Shown in pieces: positions 34,621 to 46,104 of a DNA stretch of 64,000 nucleotides (positions within the stretch are counted from its first letter, which is position 1; each line of letters opens with the position of its first letter). A program made the translations under genes and the position numbers. The stretch comes from Apostichopus japonicus. Lineage: Eukaryota; Echinodermata; Holothuroidea; Aspidochirotida; Stichopodidae. The notes under the pieces are model-generated. The model made no database searches. It was not told the origin of the DNA and saw only the letters and a program-made list of their open reading frames with translations. The stretch is from the NCBI RefSeq assembly GCF_037975245.1, contig NC_092579.1, forward strand, positions 29,661,666 to 29,725,665, read 5' to 3'.

Positions 34621-37600
34621 AATCCATAAGTTGAATTTAAACACTAATGATACAAGCTCTGCAACATTGTTTATGTAATAAACCAAATCAGATACCAACA
34701 TGCAAAGCCAATGTGGTTGAACTGTCCATTAAACACTGCTGCTATTCTGCCAAACTGCATTCATATTGCCTATGGCTAACTTAAAGTGTCAGAGTAATTT
34801 CAACATGCCAAAAGACATACTTTGAAGTATTTCTGTCATGTTGTAATAGGTACTTGATTTCATTTTCGTAATGAAGAAAACCATTAAGAATGTATTGCTG
34901 ATATATAACATTGCAAGGTCTAGTTAGTTTCTCCAAGATACTTAGATACATAGCAAGTGTTAAAGGAGACCTTGCTATTTGCAATGGATGCTGACTGATA
35001 AAATAGAGGGAACTATTTGCCTATTATGGTATGGACTGATGAACTAGAAGACATATAATAGAGGGGGTACTTGCAGCTCATAATTTAAATAGCTTTCATA
35101 ATAACTAGGACTTTCTCCTTTGGCTTTTTTGAAAGACTGCCCTCAAACCTACTGTTTAAAGTGCTTAGAACTTCAACCAGTCCTTGAATGATGGGTGCTG
35201 CAGTACTTAATACATATGTTGACAAGATCATAAATGACAAACAGAATTCATTGATGATATCTGTGAGTTGTATTCAGACTTGCTGAACTAATGTTTCTTA
35301 CTTGAACTTTGTTGCACAGTGTTATAGGAGTATGATTATGATGATAACTCATTTATGATTTTGCAAACACAAATTCAAAGAAACCGAAAGAAACCGAAAG
35401 CCTTTAATAAGCAGCTAGAAAACTTAGTGGGAAACTTTAAAGATGTTCAACAGAGTGAACAAGTTTCTGGGTTACAATGAACAAAACTGTTGTGTGGTCC
35501 CTAGCTGCACAGTATCCAAATACTATAGCTTCTTAATAGAAATTACTATAACAATAAGAGCAAGGTTTTATCATCTTGAAGAGATCTTGGATTGTAAATT
35601 AAGCTAAATATGCTACAGTTATATCTACTGAAGAGAGTGACAGGTATCAAACAGTTAAATAAGTTCAGAGGTTGAAGTCAAACCAGCTGCAATATGAATA
35701 AATACACTCTATATACACACAAATTAAACTATATTTATTTATTAGGTAACAACTTTCCAACAACAAGTTAAATGATTGCATAACAAACTATCTTTGCATG
35801 ACTCATATTTGTGACTTTAGAGGCAGCTAAAGATCTATCATATAATAGTCAAATGGACATTTTGCAAAATGTTGGTAAAATACTTGTTCAACGGTGCCAC
35901 TGAGAAATGAATCCCATAACTATACACATGATAAAAGGAACATTTGTCCACTTTGTATACAAAACTGTTTAGATCTTACAAAAATTGAAAGTCAGTAATT
36001 TATCAAACAAAAATAGCAATATTTAAGGTGGATGTTACTTGTTTCCATTTATTGAATGGTTTACAGTTTGTTTCTGTTTCAAATCGTTTTCAATTATTGC
36101 TGATAATTAACTCTCATTTCTTGAATGCTTCTATAAGCAAAGTGGTGAAATTCAAATTATCTGATAATAGTTTATTCTTATGTCAAGTGTTTTATTTTTT
36201 TCACTTCTTTAATTCAAGAATGAAATTGAAACTACTGAAATCGAAACACTATTGTCAATAAGCTTTAAGAAAAGTTTCTGAGGTGAAGAGAGATTGTCCA
36301 CTCTAAAGGGGTGCTGGGAACAATCAATATTGACCATTAAAGAACTTGTCATCATATGAGCCATTGCCAAAATGGCTCAAGCATGTTGGAAAAATTTCTA
36401 TCCAATAAAAAGATAAAGAATTGCTTTTCACTTGAGTTTCATCATCTCTGAATTGCAACAGCTGATTTGCTAGATTACAATTAAAGAATTCAATGTATCT
36501 CTTACATATAAAGAAATCAACCAACTGGCATAAGCTTACTTGTGGAAGCTATTCATGAAATGACTGATTGTTATATAGTCTCATGAAAACAAGTGAAGCG
36601 TTTATCAATTTAATTGCCTTAGTTTATATAAACTTATATAAACTACATACTTTCAACAAATTCATATCAAATCATTAATAATTACACTCTGCTATGAGAT
36701 ATTCATAATTCAAATGTAATCAAACATGACGATTAGTTATAGCATCACTTTTTATGACTGGTGTAAAAAGATAGTGCTTCATAATTATAAAATGTATTTA
36801 CTGCAGATAAGATTCATTTCCACAAACTTTAAGTACTTACTCACTCCATTTATGCTTTATAGCAATATACAAAAGGCAATATTGACAATTAGTTATCATT
36901 TTTTGCATTTTTCTTTTTCCTTTTCATAGTGTTTAGTTTTGATAGTTAAAACCTGTATTCCATTAATTTAATAGCACACTCACGAACCAGGATTTATGTG
37001 CATAATAACTTTCTATTTTATGTTTTATTTTAAAATTGACCTCATTTCTCCAAACCTTCATTTGTAGCATACCTTTACTTGTTTATATATTACATTCTTA
37101 GTCACCACTTGACCAGTTTAGATATGTTTCATCTATCTAAATGGTTCCTTAAATTTATCATCAACATTAATCATTATCTCTCTTTCTAGGTGAAGGTATC
37201 CCCTCCAATGTTTCTCAATTCTATCCTATCACAGTTACTGTAATATCTTTACTGCACTTTTTATAGCCTCATATGTACTACTAACAATATGCTCACTATA
37301 TATATCCCTGATTAGTTTCCATTATAGATCAATGCAGATCTCCATTCACTTTGTACTTGACTTGCATTCCTATTCCATGAAATGTTCTACTCATTTCATT
37401 CTTATACTCTACAGTGATTCCTGATTAGAATTAATAATCACTTTTTCACTTAGTACTACTTTTTTGGATAAATCTATCCTATCCTATCTATCCTATTACA
37501 GATATTGGATTGTTTATTAAGAGCTCTATACTACAGTTTCTACTCTATATTAGTGTTCTACTCATTTCATTCTTATACTCTACACTGATTCCTGGTTTAA

Positions 37601-37695
37601 ATAATTAATCACTTCTTCACTTAGTACTACTTTCTGATAAATCTATCCTATTACAGATGTTGGATGGTGTATTAAAGAGATCAATACTACAGTTA

Positions 37696-38964
37696 CTACT
37701 CTATATTAGTGTCTCCATCTTTAACTCGGAAAGAAACTTTAGGAGAGTAAACAGACATCCACCTGCCATACCTTCCTTCACGTCTGATTCTTTTCCTGTA
37801 TTTGATAACAAGCGATACCAGTATTATTCCAAGAAGAATAAGTAACATTACCGAAAAGAATGGAACACACCCGTCATCAGAGAAAGGTGAAGGAAAATTG
37901 CTACAAAATAGTATCTTGTCACCTCCATCAGTTACTTCTGGTTCAGTTGTTTGAGTAGTGTTATCTGTTTCATAGCTATCTGGAGACACAAATGTGCCAG
38001 GTGTACTAGAAGCATCCACACATTGATCAAATGAAATATTTTTCCATTCCTCAAAAGAAATTCGACAGCTCAAGTTTGAACAAGAAGATGTTTCTTGCTG
38101 CAATGTCCTATTATCTACTATTGTAATGAAACTTTCCCTGCAACTGGCTTTAAAGGAAAGGCAAAATGCACCAGTATGGTAAGCAGAACTTCTCAAATCA
38201 ACCATTTTTAAGCTAGTGAGATACTTCAGGAATCTGAATTCTCTAATATCTGGGTTATAACTTAAATCAAGATGCTGAATCTTAGAGAGATGACTGAAGG
38301 TGTCCTTTTGAACATTTTTCAAAGAATTGTTTCTCAAAATCAGAGTTTTTAATGGGGAATTTTGACCAAAGTACAAAGTATTAGTCCTGTGAATTTCATT
38401 ATAGGATAAATCAATCCACTGGAGATTATACCAATCTTCAAAACATGGCAGCTCAACAAGTTGGTTATAGGATCCATTGAAGCCAACAACATCACCGAGG
38501 GAAAGTATCACTGTAGATTTATAACCAGAACAGTCTTTACAAAGTGTCAAATGGAATTTACAAAGACTGAGCATAACAGCATCATCTGTGGAAGTGATCA
38601 CAGAATTACTAACTGTTGCATTAAGTACAGATTTATCATCGGCTGAATTGATCACATTATTACTAACTGTTGCATTATTTACAGATTTATCATCGGCTGA
38701 ATTTGTCACAGAACTGATCTCTGAAGTAACAACAGTTGAGCTCTGAGGTTCTGAGTCATATCCAGTAATCTCAAGTTCTATATCTCCAGTAAAGTTACAT
38801 ATTGCATTATCATCGGTACAACAGACATGGCAAGTAAAATTAACCGAAGAAGATCCGTCAAAATTGATACTGCGATCACTACAGTCTACTACATAAGATG
38901 AATTTATCCCTAAGAACACCGAAAGCAGAAGTAAATATAACAAAACATTACTATAACTCTCCAT
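37696..38964 (-). CDS. LRR-3: LRR type I membrane receptor, medium tail
   Basis: 422 residues from the MESYSNVLLY start shared with LRR-2 (the open frame extends to 39000). The architecture is as in LRR-2: signal peptide, CHVCC cap, Ser/Thr/Asn-rich insert, about four LRRs, C-terminal Cys region, stalk, transmembrane helix, RREGRYGRWMSVYSPKV and a short end DGDTNIE. It differs mainly in the insert, where an 18-residue segment beginning NSADDKSV is present twice (once in LRR-2), and in the stalk near the membrane. The LRR part is almost identical to LRR-2, pointing to recent duplication or gene conversion. Confidence 0.9.
   Translation of the reverse strand: MESYSNVLLYLLLLSVFLGINSSYVVDCSDRSINFDGSSSVNFTCHVCCTDDNAICNFTGDIELEITGYDSEPQSSTVVTSEISSVTNSADDKSVNNATVSNNVINSADDKSVLNATVSNSVITSTDDAVMLSLCKFHLTLCKDCSGYKSTVILSLGDVVGFNGSYNQLVELPCFEDWYNLQWIDLSYNEIHRTNTLYFGQNSPLKTLILRNNSLKNVQKDTFSHLSKIQHLDLSYNPDIREFRFLKYLTSLKMVDLRSSAYHTGAFCLSFKASCRESFITIVDNRTLQQETSSCSNLSCRISFEEWKNISFDQCVDASSTPGTFVSPDSYETDNTTQTTEPEVTDGGDKILFCSNFPSPFSDDGCVPFFSVMLLILLGIILVSLVIKYRKRIRREGRYGRWMSVYSPKVSFRVKDGDTNIE
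38596..38703 (-). repeat. 54-bp in-frame tandem duplication inside LRR-3
   Basis: Two 54-bp copies encode NSADDKSVNNATVSNNVI and NSADDKSVLNATVSNSVI. LRR-2 has a single equivalent. The duplication keeps frame and adds NxT/S sites. Confidence 0.85.
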
Positions 38965-39549
38965 CTTGGACAGCAAAGTCCCAGAAAAAGAGAATTTCAA
39001 TGTGTGTCTTGTAATTAAACCACAGATCTAAAATCCAATCCAACATGAAAAAGATTCAGTATTGATGACACAAAGCCGTTATGTGCTAATAAACATGCAG
39101 TGACTTCCTTCTTCTGATGCTCCAACTAACTAACTAAACACATGACTGTCAAGCAGTAACACACGTAAGATGTACACATATATGAGGAATTCAATTTAAA
39201 GAGAATGTATGCATTACATTTTATATATGATGTCTCACGCAATATATTGAAACATTCAATGCAACTTTATCATCTGTTTTGCAGTTTGTTTAGTGATAAA
39301 CATTAAATTAAATGTAGGTTTACCTTCAACCTTAAACTAAATTTACTTTATAATCATTAAAGAACTGCATTAACAAATATCATTCTAATTAATGGAAAAG
39401 TAAGATTTTCTGTGCTTGAGCATAAAAGGTTTTGAGGTTAAAATCCAATCACATTTCATGATTAATAAATTTACTGCCATTAAAATGGCTTTGCAAATTT
39501 GATGTGAATTTCAGGCAGGAAGACTGACATGGAATAGAAAAGTAACAGA

Positions 39550-40776
39550 CTGGATATACAGTGGACAGTATAAGATCAGTCTATATTAACTATGTGATTC
39601 ACAGCTCTATACAGACACTAACACTTATTACAGACATAAACAGATATGGATAGCATGTACAACTAATAAATGCTGGATATACAGAGGACAGTATAAGATC
39701 AGTCTATATTAACTATGTGATTCACAGCTCTATACAGACACTAACACTTATAACAGACATCAACAGATATGGATAGCATGTACAACTAATAAATGCTGGA
39801 TATACAGAGGACAGTATAAGATCAGTCTATATTAACTATGTGATTCACTCTCTATACAGACACTAACACTTATTACAGACATCAACAGATATGGATAGCA
39901 TGTACAACTAATAAATGCTGGATATACAGTGGACAGTATAAGATCAGTCTATATTAACTATGTGATTCACAGCTCTATACAGACACTAACACTTATTACA
40001 GACATAAACAGATATGGATAGCATGTACAACTAATAAATGCTGGATATACAGAGGACAGTATAAGATCAGTCTATATTAACTATGTGATTCACTCTCTAT
40101 ACAGACACTAACACTTATTACAGACATCAACAGATATGGATAGCATGTACAACTAATAAATGCTGGATATACAGAGGACAGTATAAGATCAGTCTATATT
40201 AACTATGTGATTCACTCTCTATACAGACACTAACACTTATTACAGACATCAACAGATATGGATAGCATGTACAACTAATAAATGCTGGATATACAGAGGA
40301 CAGTATAAGATCAGTCTATATTAACTATGTGATTCACAGCTCTATACAGACACTAACACTTATTACAGACATAAACAGATATGGATAGCATGTACAACTA
40401 ATAAATGCTGGATATACAGAGGACAGTATAAGATCAGTCTATATTAACTATGTGATTCACAGCTCTATACAGACACTAACACTTATTACAGACATAAACA
40501 GATATGGATAGCATGTACAACTAATAAATGCTGGATATACAGTGGACAGTATAAGATCAGTCTATATTAACTATGTGATTCACAGCTCTATACAGACACT
40601 AACACTTATTACAGACATAAACAGATATGGATAGCATGTACAACTAATAAATGCTGGATATACAGAGGACAGTATAAGATCAGTCTATATTAACTATGTG
40701 ATTCACAGCTCTATACAGACACTAACACTTATTACAGACATAAACAGATATGGATAGCATGTACAACTAATAAATG
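39550..40776. repeat. 123-bp satellite, ten copies (unit B)
   Basis: Same satellite as at 32406-33512, here with ten copies, three of which have lost one base (ttcactctctatac in place of ttcacagctctatac). Total length is 1227 bp, that is 10 x 123 minus 3. It occupies the same relative position upstream of LRR-3. Confidence 0.96.
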
Positions 40777-41159
40777 CTATTGTGATACTCATTACAAACA
40801 TACCAATTTCTGGTTAACATTACTATTTCCAATGTTCATCGATTGGTCATTGTAAAAGTTGTTTGCCACAATAAATTTCTTCCTTCACCAAATAAGATCA
40901 TGCAGCTAAGCTCCAACAAAAAACTTGAAGCACCGTTATCATATAATGATAATGACTGGTCAAACTGTGTTATAAACACTGGGAAGAATGAAATGCCTTG
41001 AACTTGTTGAAAAGAACAGGAGAAATTAGTTAATAGATGAGCTCATATAAACTGAAACGTATTGAGAACTCATCTTTACAATACAGACAATACAAGATAA
41101 TATATTGGTGTAGCTGGATAATACAGTCAATTCCTGGTATCAATATACTTGTAGATATT

Positions 41160-41840
41160 AACTAATCCCTTGAGTATCTGAAATTAATTAGTTACACATT
41201 ATTCTTCAACTTCAAGATTGTGGAGATTATTAGAAACAGAAAATAGATTTCTGGGAACTTTTGAAAGTGTACTGTTTCTGTTCATCTCAGATTAAACTTA
41301 TTAAAAGGTAAAGGCCAAATTTAATAACTGACACACTTCGCTGTTGTTTATTAACAAAGTCAATAAGCTGAATATAAATACTTGAAATTAATTAGCTATA
41401 CTTGGAGACAGTATCTATACCTTGAGTATATCAAATTAATTAGTTACGCATTATTCTTTAAATTCAAGACTGTGGAGATTTTCAGAAACAGAAAATAAGT
41501 CCCTGGGAACTTTTGATAGTGTGTTTCTGTTTTTTCAAGTTTCTTAAAAGTTAGAGACCGAATTTAAACAACTGATGCAATTTGCTTTTTTAAACAAAAT
41601 CCATAAGCTGAATTAAATATTTGAAATTAATTAGTTATACTTGGAGTAATCATCTGAGTATCTGAAATTAGTTAGTTACACGTTATTCTTAAAATTCAAG
41701 ATATTTTGTGGAGATTTTCAGGAACAGAAAATAAAACCCCAGGAACTTGTGAAAGTGTACTGTTTCTGTTTTTCTCAGAATATATTTATTAAAAGGTTAA
41801 AGGTCAAATTAAAATAACTGATGCAATTGCTGTTTTTTTT
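41160..41840. repeat. Three ~250-bp imperfect tandem repeats (unit B copy)
   Basis: Duplicate of the set at 33910-34620, with small indels. No gene or element ends were recognised in it. Confidence 0.75.
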
Positions 41841-43770
41841 TTAATCAATCAAAATCCATAAGCTGAATTTAAACACTAATGATACAAGCTCTGCAACATT
41901 GTTTATGTAATAAACCAAATCAGATACCAACCATGCTAAGCCAATGTGATTGAACTGTCCATTGGATACTCCTGCTATTCTGCCAAACTGTATTCATATT
42001 GGCTATGGCTAACTTAAAGTGCCAGAGTAATTTCAACATGCCAAAAGACATACTTAAGTATTTCATTGTCATGTTGTAATAGGTACTTGATTTCATTTTT
42101 GTAATGAAGAAAACCATTAAAAATCTATTGCTGATATATAACATTGCAAGGTCTAGTTAGTTTCTCCAAGATACTTAGATACATAGCAAGTGTAATAGGA
42201 GACCTTGTTATTTGCAATGGATGCTGACTGATAAAATAGAGGGAACTATTTGCCTATTATGGTATGGACTGATGAACTAGAAGACATATAATAGAGGGGG
42301 TACTTGCATCTCATAATTTAAATAGCTTTCATAATAACTAGGACTTTCTTCTATGGCTTTTTTGAAAGACTGCCCTCAACCTACTGTTTAAAGTGCTTAG
42401 AACTTCAACCAGTCCTTGAATGATGGGTGCTGCAGTACTTAATACTATAATTGATATGTTGACAAGATCATAAATGACAAACAGAATTCATTGATGATAT
42501 CTGTGAGTTGTATTCAGACTTGCTGAACTAATGTTTCTTACTTGAACTTTGTTGCACAGTGTTATAGGAGTATGATTATGATGATAACTCATTTATGATT
42601 TTGCAAACACAAATTCAAAGAAACCGAAAGAAACCGAAAGCCTTTAATAAGCAGCTAGAAAACTTAGTGGGAAACTTTAAAGATGTTGAACAGAGTGAAC
42701 AAGTTCTGGGTTACAATGAACAAAACTGTTGTGTGGTCCCTAGCTGCACAGTATCCAAATACTATAGCTTCTTAATAGAAATTACTATAACAATAAGAGC
42801 AAGGTTTTATCATCTTGAAGAGATCTTGGATTGTAAGTTAAGCTAAATATGCTACAGTTATATCTACTGAAGAGAGTGACAGGTATCAAACAGTTAAATA
42901 AGTTCAGAGGTTGAAGTCAAACCAGCTGCAATATGAATAAATACACTCTATATACACACAGATTAAACTATATTTACTAATTAGGTGACAACCTTTCCAA
43001 CAACAAGTTAAATGATTGCATAACAAATGATCTTTGCATGACTCATATTAGTGACTTTTAGAGGCAGCTAAAGATCTATCATATAAAAGACGAATGTACA
43101 TTTTCCACAATGTTTGTAAAATACTTGTTCAACTGTGCCAATGAGAAATGAATCCCAAAACTATACAAATGACAAAAGGAACATTTGTCCACTTTGTATA
43201 CAAAACTGGTTAGATCTTACAAAACTTGAAAGTCAGTAATTTATCAAACAAAACAAGCAATATTTATGGTGGATGTTACTTGTTTCCATTTATTGAATGG
43301 TTTACAGTTTGTTTCTGTTTCAAATCGTTTTCAATTACTGCTGATAATTAACTCTCATTTACTGTCTTGATCTTCCCATGCTTCTATCAGCAAATTGAAA
43401 TTATCTGATAATAGTTCATTATTATGTCAAGTGTTTTATATTTTCACTTCTTTAATTCAAGAATGAAATTGAAACTACTGAAATCAAAACACTGTTGTCA
43501 ATAAGCTTTAATAAAAGTTTTTGAGGTGAAGAGAGCTTGTACACTCTAAAGGGGTGCTAGCTGGGAACAATCAATATTGACCATTAAAGAACTTGTCATC
43601 ATATGAGCCATTGCCAAAATGGCTCAAGCATGTTGGAAGAATTTATATCCAACAAAAAGATAAAGAATTGCTTTTCACTTGAGTTTCATCATCTCTGAAT
43701 TGCAACAGCTGATTTGCAAGATTACAATTAAAGAATTCAATGTATCTCTTACATATAAAGAAATCAACCA

Positions 43771-45057
43771 ATTTACTGCCTGAAGATGTTGAGGGGCTCT
43801 TAAACAATCAATAAAAACAACAGACTGATTAGAATATACAAGTGTTGTTCATATTGTAATATTATAGCAGGAAAAAAATGACAAGAGGCATAGTATTGCA
43901 TACTTTTTTTATACTAAAAAATATCAACATTTACAAGTGATATATATTATTGAAACATGAACCATGACTTTGAATAAGAAACAAGGTAAAATGGCAAAAT
44001 TTCCGTCATAATTATGAATGATTGAAAACTTTGATATCAGACAAGGATTCTTCTGTAGTGGTTTGCTTTTAAAAAATTTTTTAAATAATTTTGATTATCT
44101 TAAATAAGAAAGAACTTTGCATTTTAAACTTTCAGGTCTCTCTTGAGCATATACCATCAGTTTTCAACAACTCAACAATAAACACGACGCATGAAATATC
44201 AATTAAAGTCTGTCCACTAGTTTTTGTTTTATGTAAATTGATAAACCCCCAACTTCAATATTATTAGAAATTGCTATTCTTTGAGAATGAAGACTAATGT
44301 CACAGTAAAGCAAAATTGTGTCAAACTTTCATGATCAATAACAAATTGGAGAAGAATAGAAAAATTAATACTAAAGAAGAAATAACCATATGTCTTTTCA
44401 AGCATTTATGTATAAAATCATATCATAAATTTAATGTTTGTACTATACAGCACACAGAAGTAAGTACAGTATTTACTTTTCAGTCTGCAGTTTTATGAAA
44501 AGAAAGTACTTAACTTTGAAAAAATTGCTCTCTATTGCTTGACGTTTTGTGTAAGCCTCTAACAACACAATGTAATGATATCAAATAATTACACATTTCT
44601 TTTAGGATCTAAACTAGACAAATGTTGACTCCAATGGGAAGTTTTCATGCAGCAACAAATTTTGTCAAATCTACAGCCAGCTACTGTACCAGCATTGATA
44701 TGAGTCCATTTCCATGCAACAGTCTATTACGATAACATCTTTGCTTACACAGAACAGCTAGGGTTATAACCATGTATAACAACTGTTTCTAACGACATGA
44801 ATCACTTTACTAGTAATTAAACAAATGGAACAGAAAGCAATACTTCACATTTGACAATAGTTTTTATCAAGTACAGTATATCTTTTAATTAGTAATGTCA
44901 TAATAACTGTTTGCTGATAATATTACTATATATATATATATATATTATATATATTATCATATTATGTATTTTTGTGCTTCTATAAATTATACCACTGCAT
45001 CATACTCTATCAGGTAAATAGCTGCTATAATTAACAAAAGTTGCATCAAAGTACATT
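43771..45057. other. 3' flank of LRR-4, type found also at LRR-5, -6 and -7
   Basis: This block begins tttactgcctgaagatgttg. It matches 47059-48344 (LRR-5) closely, 52985-54504 (LRR-6) with one large difference, and in part 58740-59578 (LRR-7). It contains a short TA run near 44928-44955. No coding potential is conserved among the copies. Confidence 0.75.
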
Positions 45058-46104
45058 TTACCTTCTTCCAGGTCCGTCTTTGACAGTCCGATAAATAAGG
45101 AACATTACAAGAAGAATAGTGACCGCTATGGACCACAAACCTAACATACAAACTTCTTGGCTTTGTGACAGAAATGGGACATTGTGACAATAGTTGTTAC
45201 TATAGTCTTTTGTCACTATAGGAGCAGTATGTGAATGAACAACTGTTTGGTTGGTTACTGTAAAAGAGCTTGTATGACTGGTAACAGAGTCCACTTCTAC
45301 ACACTGATGCGAGGAGTTCATTTTAAAATCATCATAAGAAAAAGTACAGTTAGTGGCATTGCACTGAGATTCAATACTGCATGCTGAACTATTACCCACT
45401 AGTAACGTTAGATTTGTATCACTGGCTGGACAGATCATAGTGAAATTATTACAAGAGAACCTTAAATCTAAGATTATCAAACTTGTGCTATATTTAGTAA
45501 AAGAATAATCTCTCAATGAAGGATTATTTCTGAGATCCAGATATTGGAGCCTCTTCAGATTAAAGATCAGCTTGGGGTGGACAATCTCTAGTCCATTACC
45601 TCTTAACATCAATTCCTTTAAAACAGAGTTATTTCCAAAGTAAAGAGGATACCTAAGTTTTCCTATGTTATTATGTGATAAATCAATCCATTTAAGGTTT
45701 GACCATTGACCGAAACAAGGAATCACACTGAAGTAGTTATTAGATCCATTGAATCCTTCAAAAGTTAACAAAGACTCTGTAGAATAATTCTGATAACAAT
45801 CAGGACACAGTACTAGACTGTGTTTACAGGAATCAGGAATCCATCCAAGATTATATTTAGTCAAGTTAATCTCTGAATGTTTAATAATCTGTAGATTAAT
45901 TTCACCATCCTGAGGAGGACAATAATCGTCACCAGTACAGCAAACTCCACAGGTAAAATTAATGGATGTTCTTCCGTCAAAATGGATGCTGCGACTACTA
46001 CAGTCTATAATATTCATTGAATTTACTCCTGAGAAGACCGAGAAAACATACAAACAAATAATGAAAGAACACAAGAAATTATCCACAAAAGAAACAACAG
46101 CCAT
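45058..46104 (-). CDS. LRR-4: LRR type I membrane protein, very short tail
   Basis: 348 residues. A hydrophobic leader (about 10-29) is followed by DCSSRSIHFDG and a CGVCC cap (52-56). Leucine-rich repeats lie at about 133-214 (WIDLSHNNI, LMLRGNGLE, YLDLRNNPS, ILDLRFS). The C-terminal Cys region spans about 218-268 and leads into a short Ser/Thr stalk, a transmembrane helix at about 321-339, and a tail of only about 9 residues ending DGPGRR. It lacks the RYGRWMS motif. The stop codon TAA lies within AGAAG/GTAAAA, a good splice donor, so a spliced form with another tail is possible. The ectodomain is closest to LRR-1 and LRR-5. Confidence 0.88.
   Translation of the reverse strand: MAVVSFVDNFLCSFIICLYVFSVFSGVNSMNIIDCSSRSIHFDGRTSINFTCGVCCTGDDYCPPQDGEINLQIIKHSEINLTKYNLGWIPDSCKHSLVLCPDCYQNYSTESLLTFEGFNGSNNYFSVIPCFGQWSNLKWIDLSHNNIGKLRYPLYFGNNSVLKELMLRGNGLEIVHPKLIFNLKRLQYLDLRNNPSLRDYSFTKYSTSLIILDLRFSCNNFTMICPASDTNLTLLVGNSSACSIESQCNATNCTFSYDDFKMNSSHQCVEVDSVTSHTSSFTVTNQTVVHSHTAPIVTKDYSNNYCHNVPFLSQSQEVCMLGLWSIAVTILLVMFLIYRTVKDGPGRR

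Larger units (their letters stand above)
29409..36524. repeat. Segmental duplication unit A (contains LRR-2)
   Basis: This 7116-bp unit begins ctggcataagcttacttg and is followed directly by a second copy starting with the same words at 36525. Within it, left to right, are the LRR-2 3' flank, LRR-2, nine copies of a 123-bp satellite, three ~250-bp repeats (about 33910-34620), and a spacer with a small decayed frame near 35365-35600. The two copies are nearly identical over most of their length. Confidence 0.92.
36525..43770. repeat. Segmental duplication unit B (contains LRR-3)
   Basis: Second copy of the unit at 29409-36524, in the same order and orientation and about 7246 bp long. The length difference comes mainly from one extra 123-bp satellite copy and small indels. 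It ends at aaatcaacca, where sequence typical of the LRR-4 3' flank begins. Confidence 0.92.

Noticed and set aside
42595-42846. Plus-strand 83-codon frame near the end of unit B
   Set aside because: Its paralogs at about 35365, 51816 and 63380 differ by frame-changing indels, including one inside the conserved part, so coding is not under selection.
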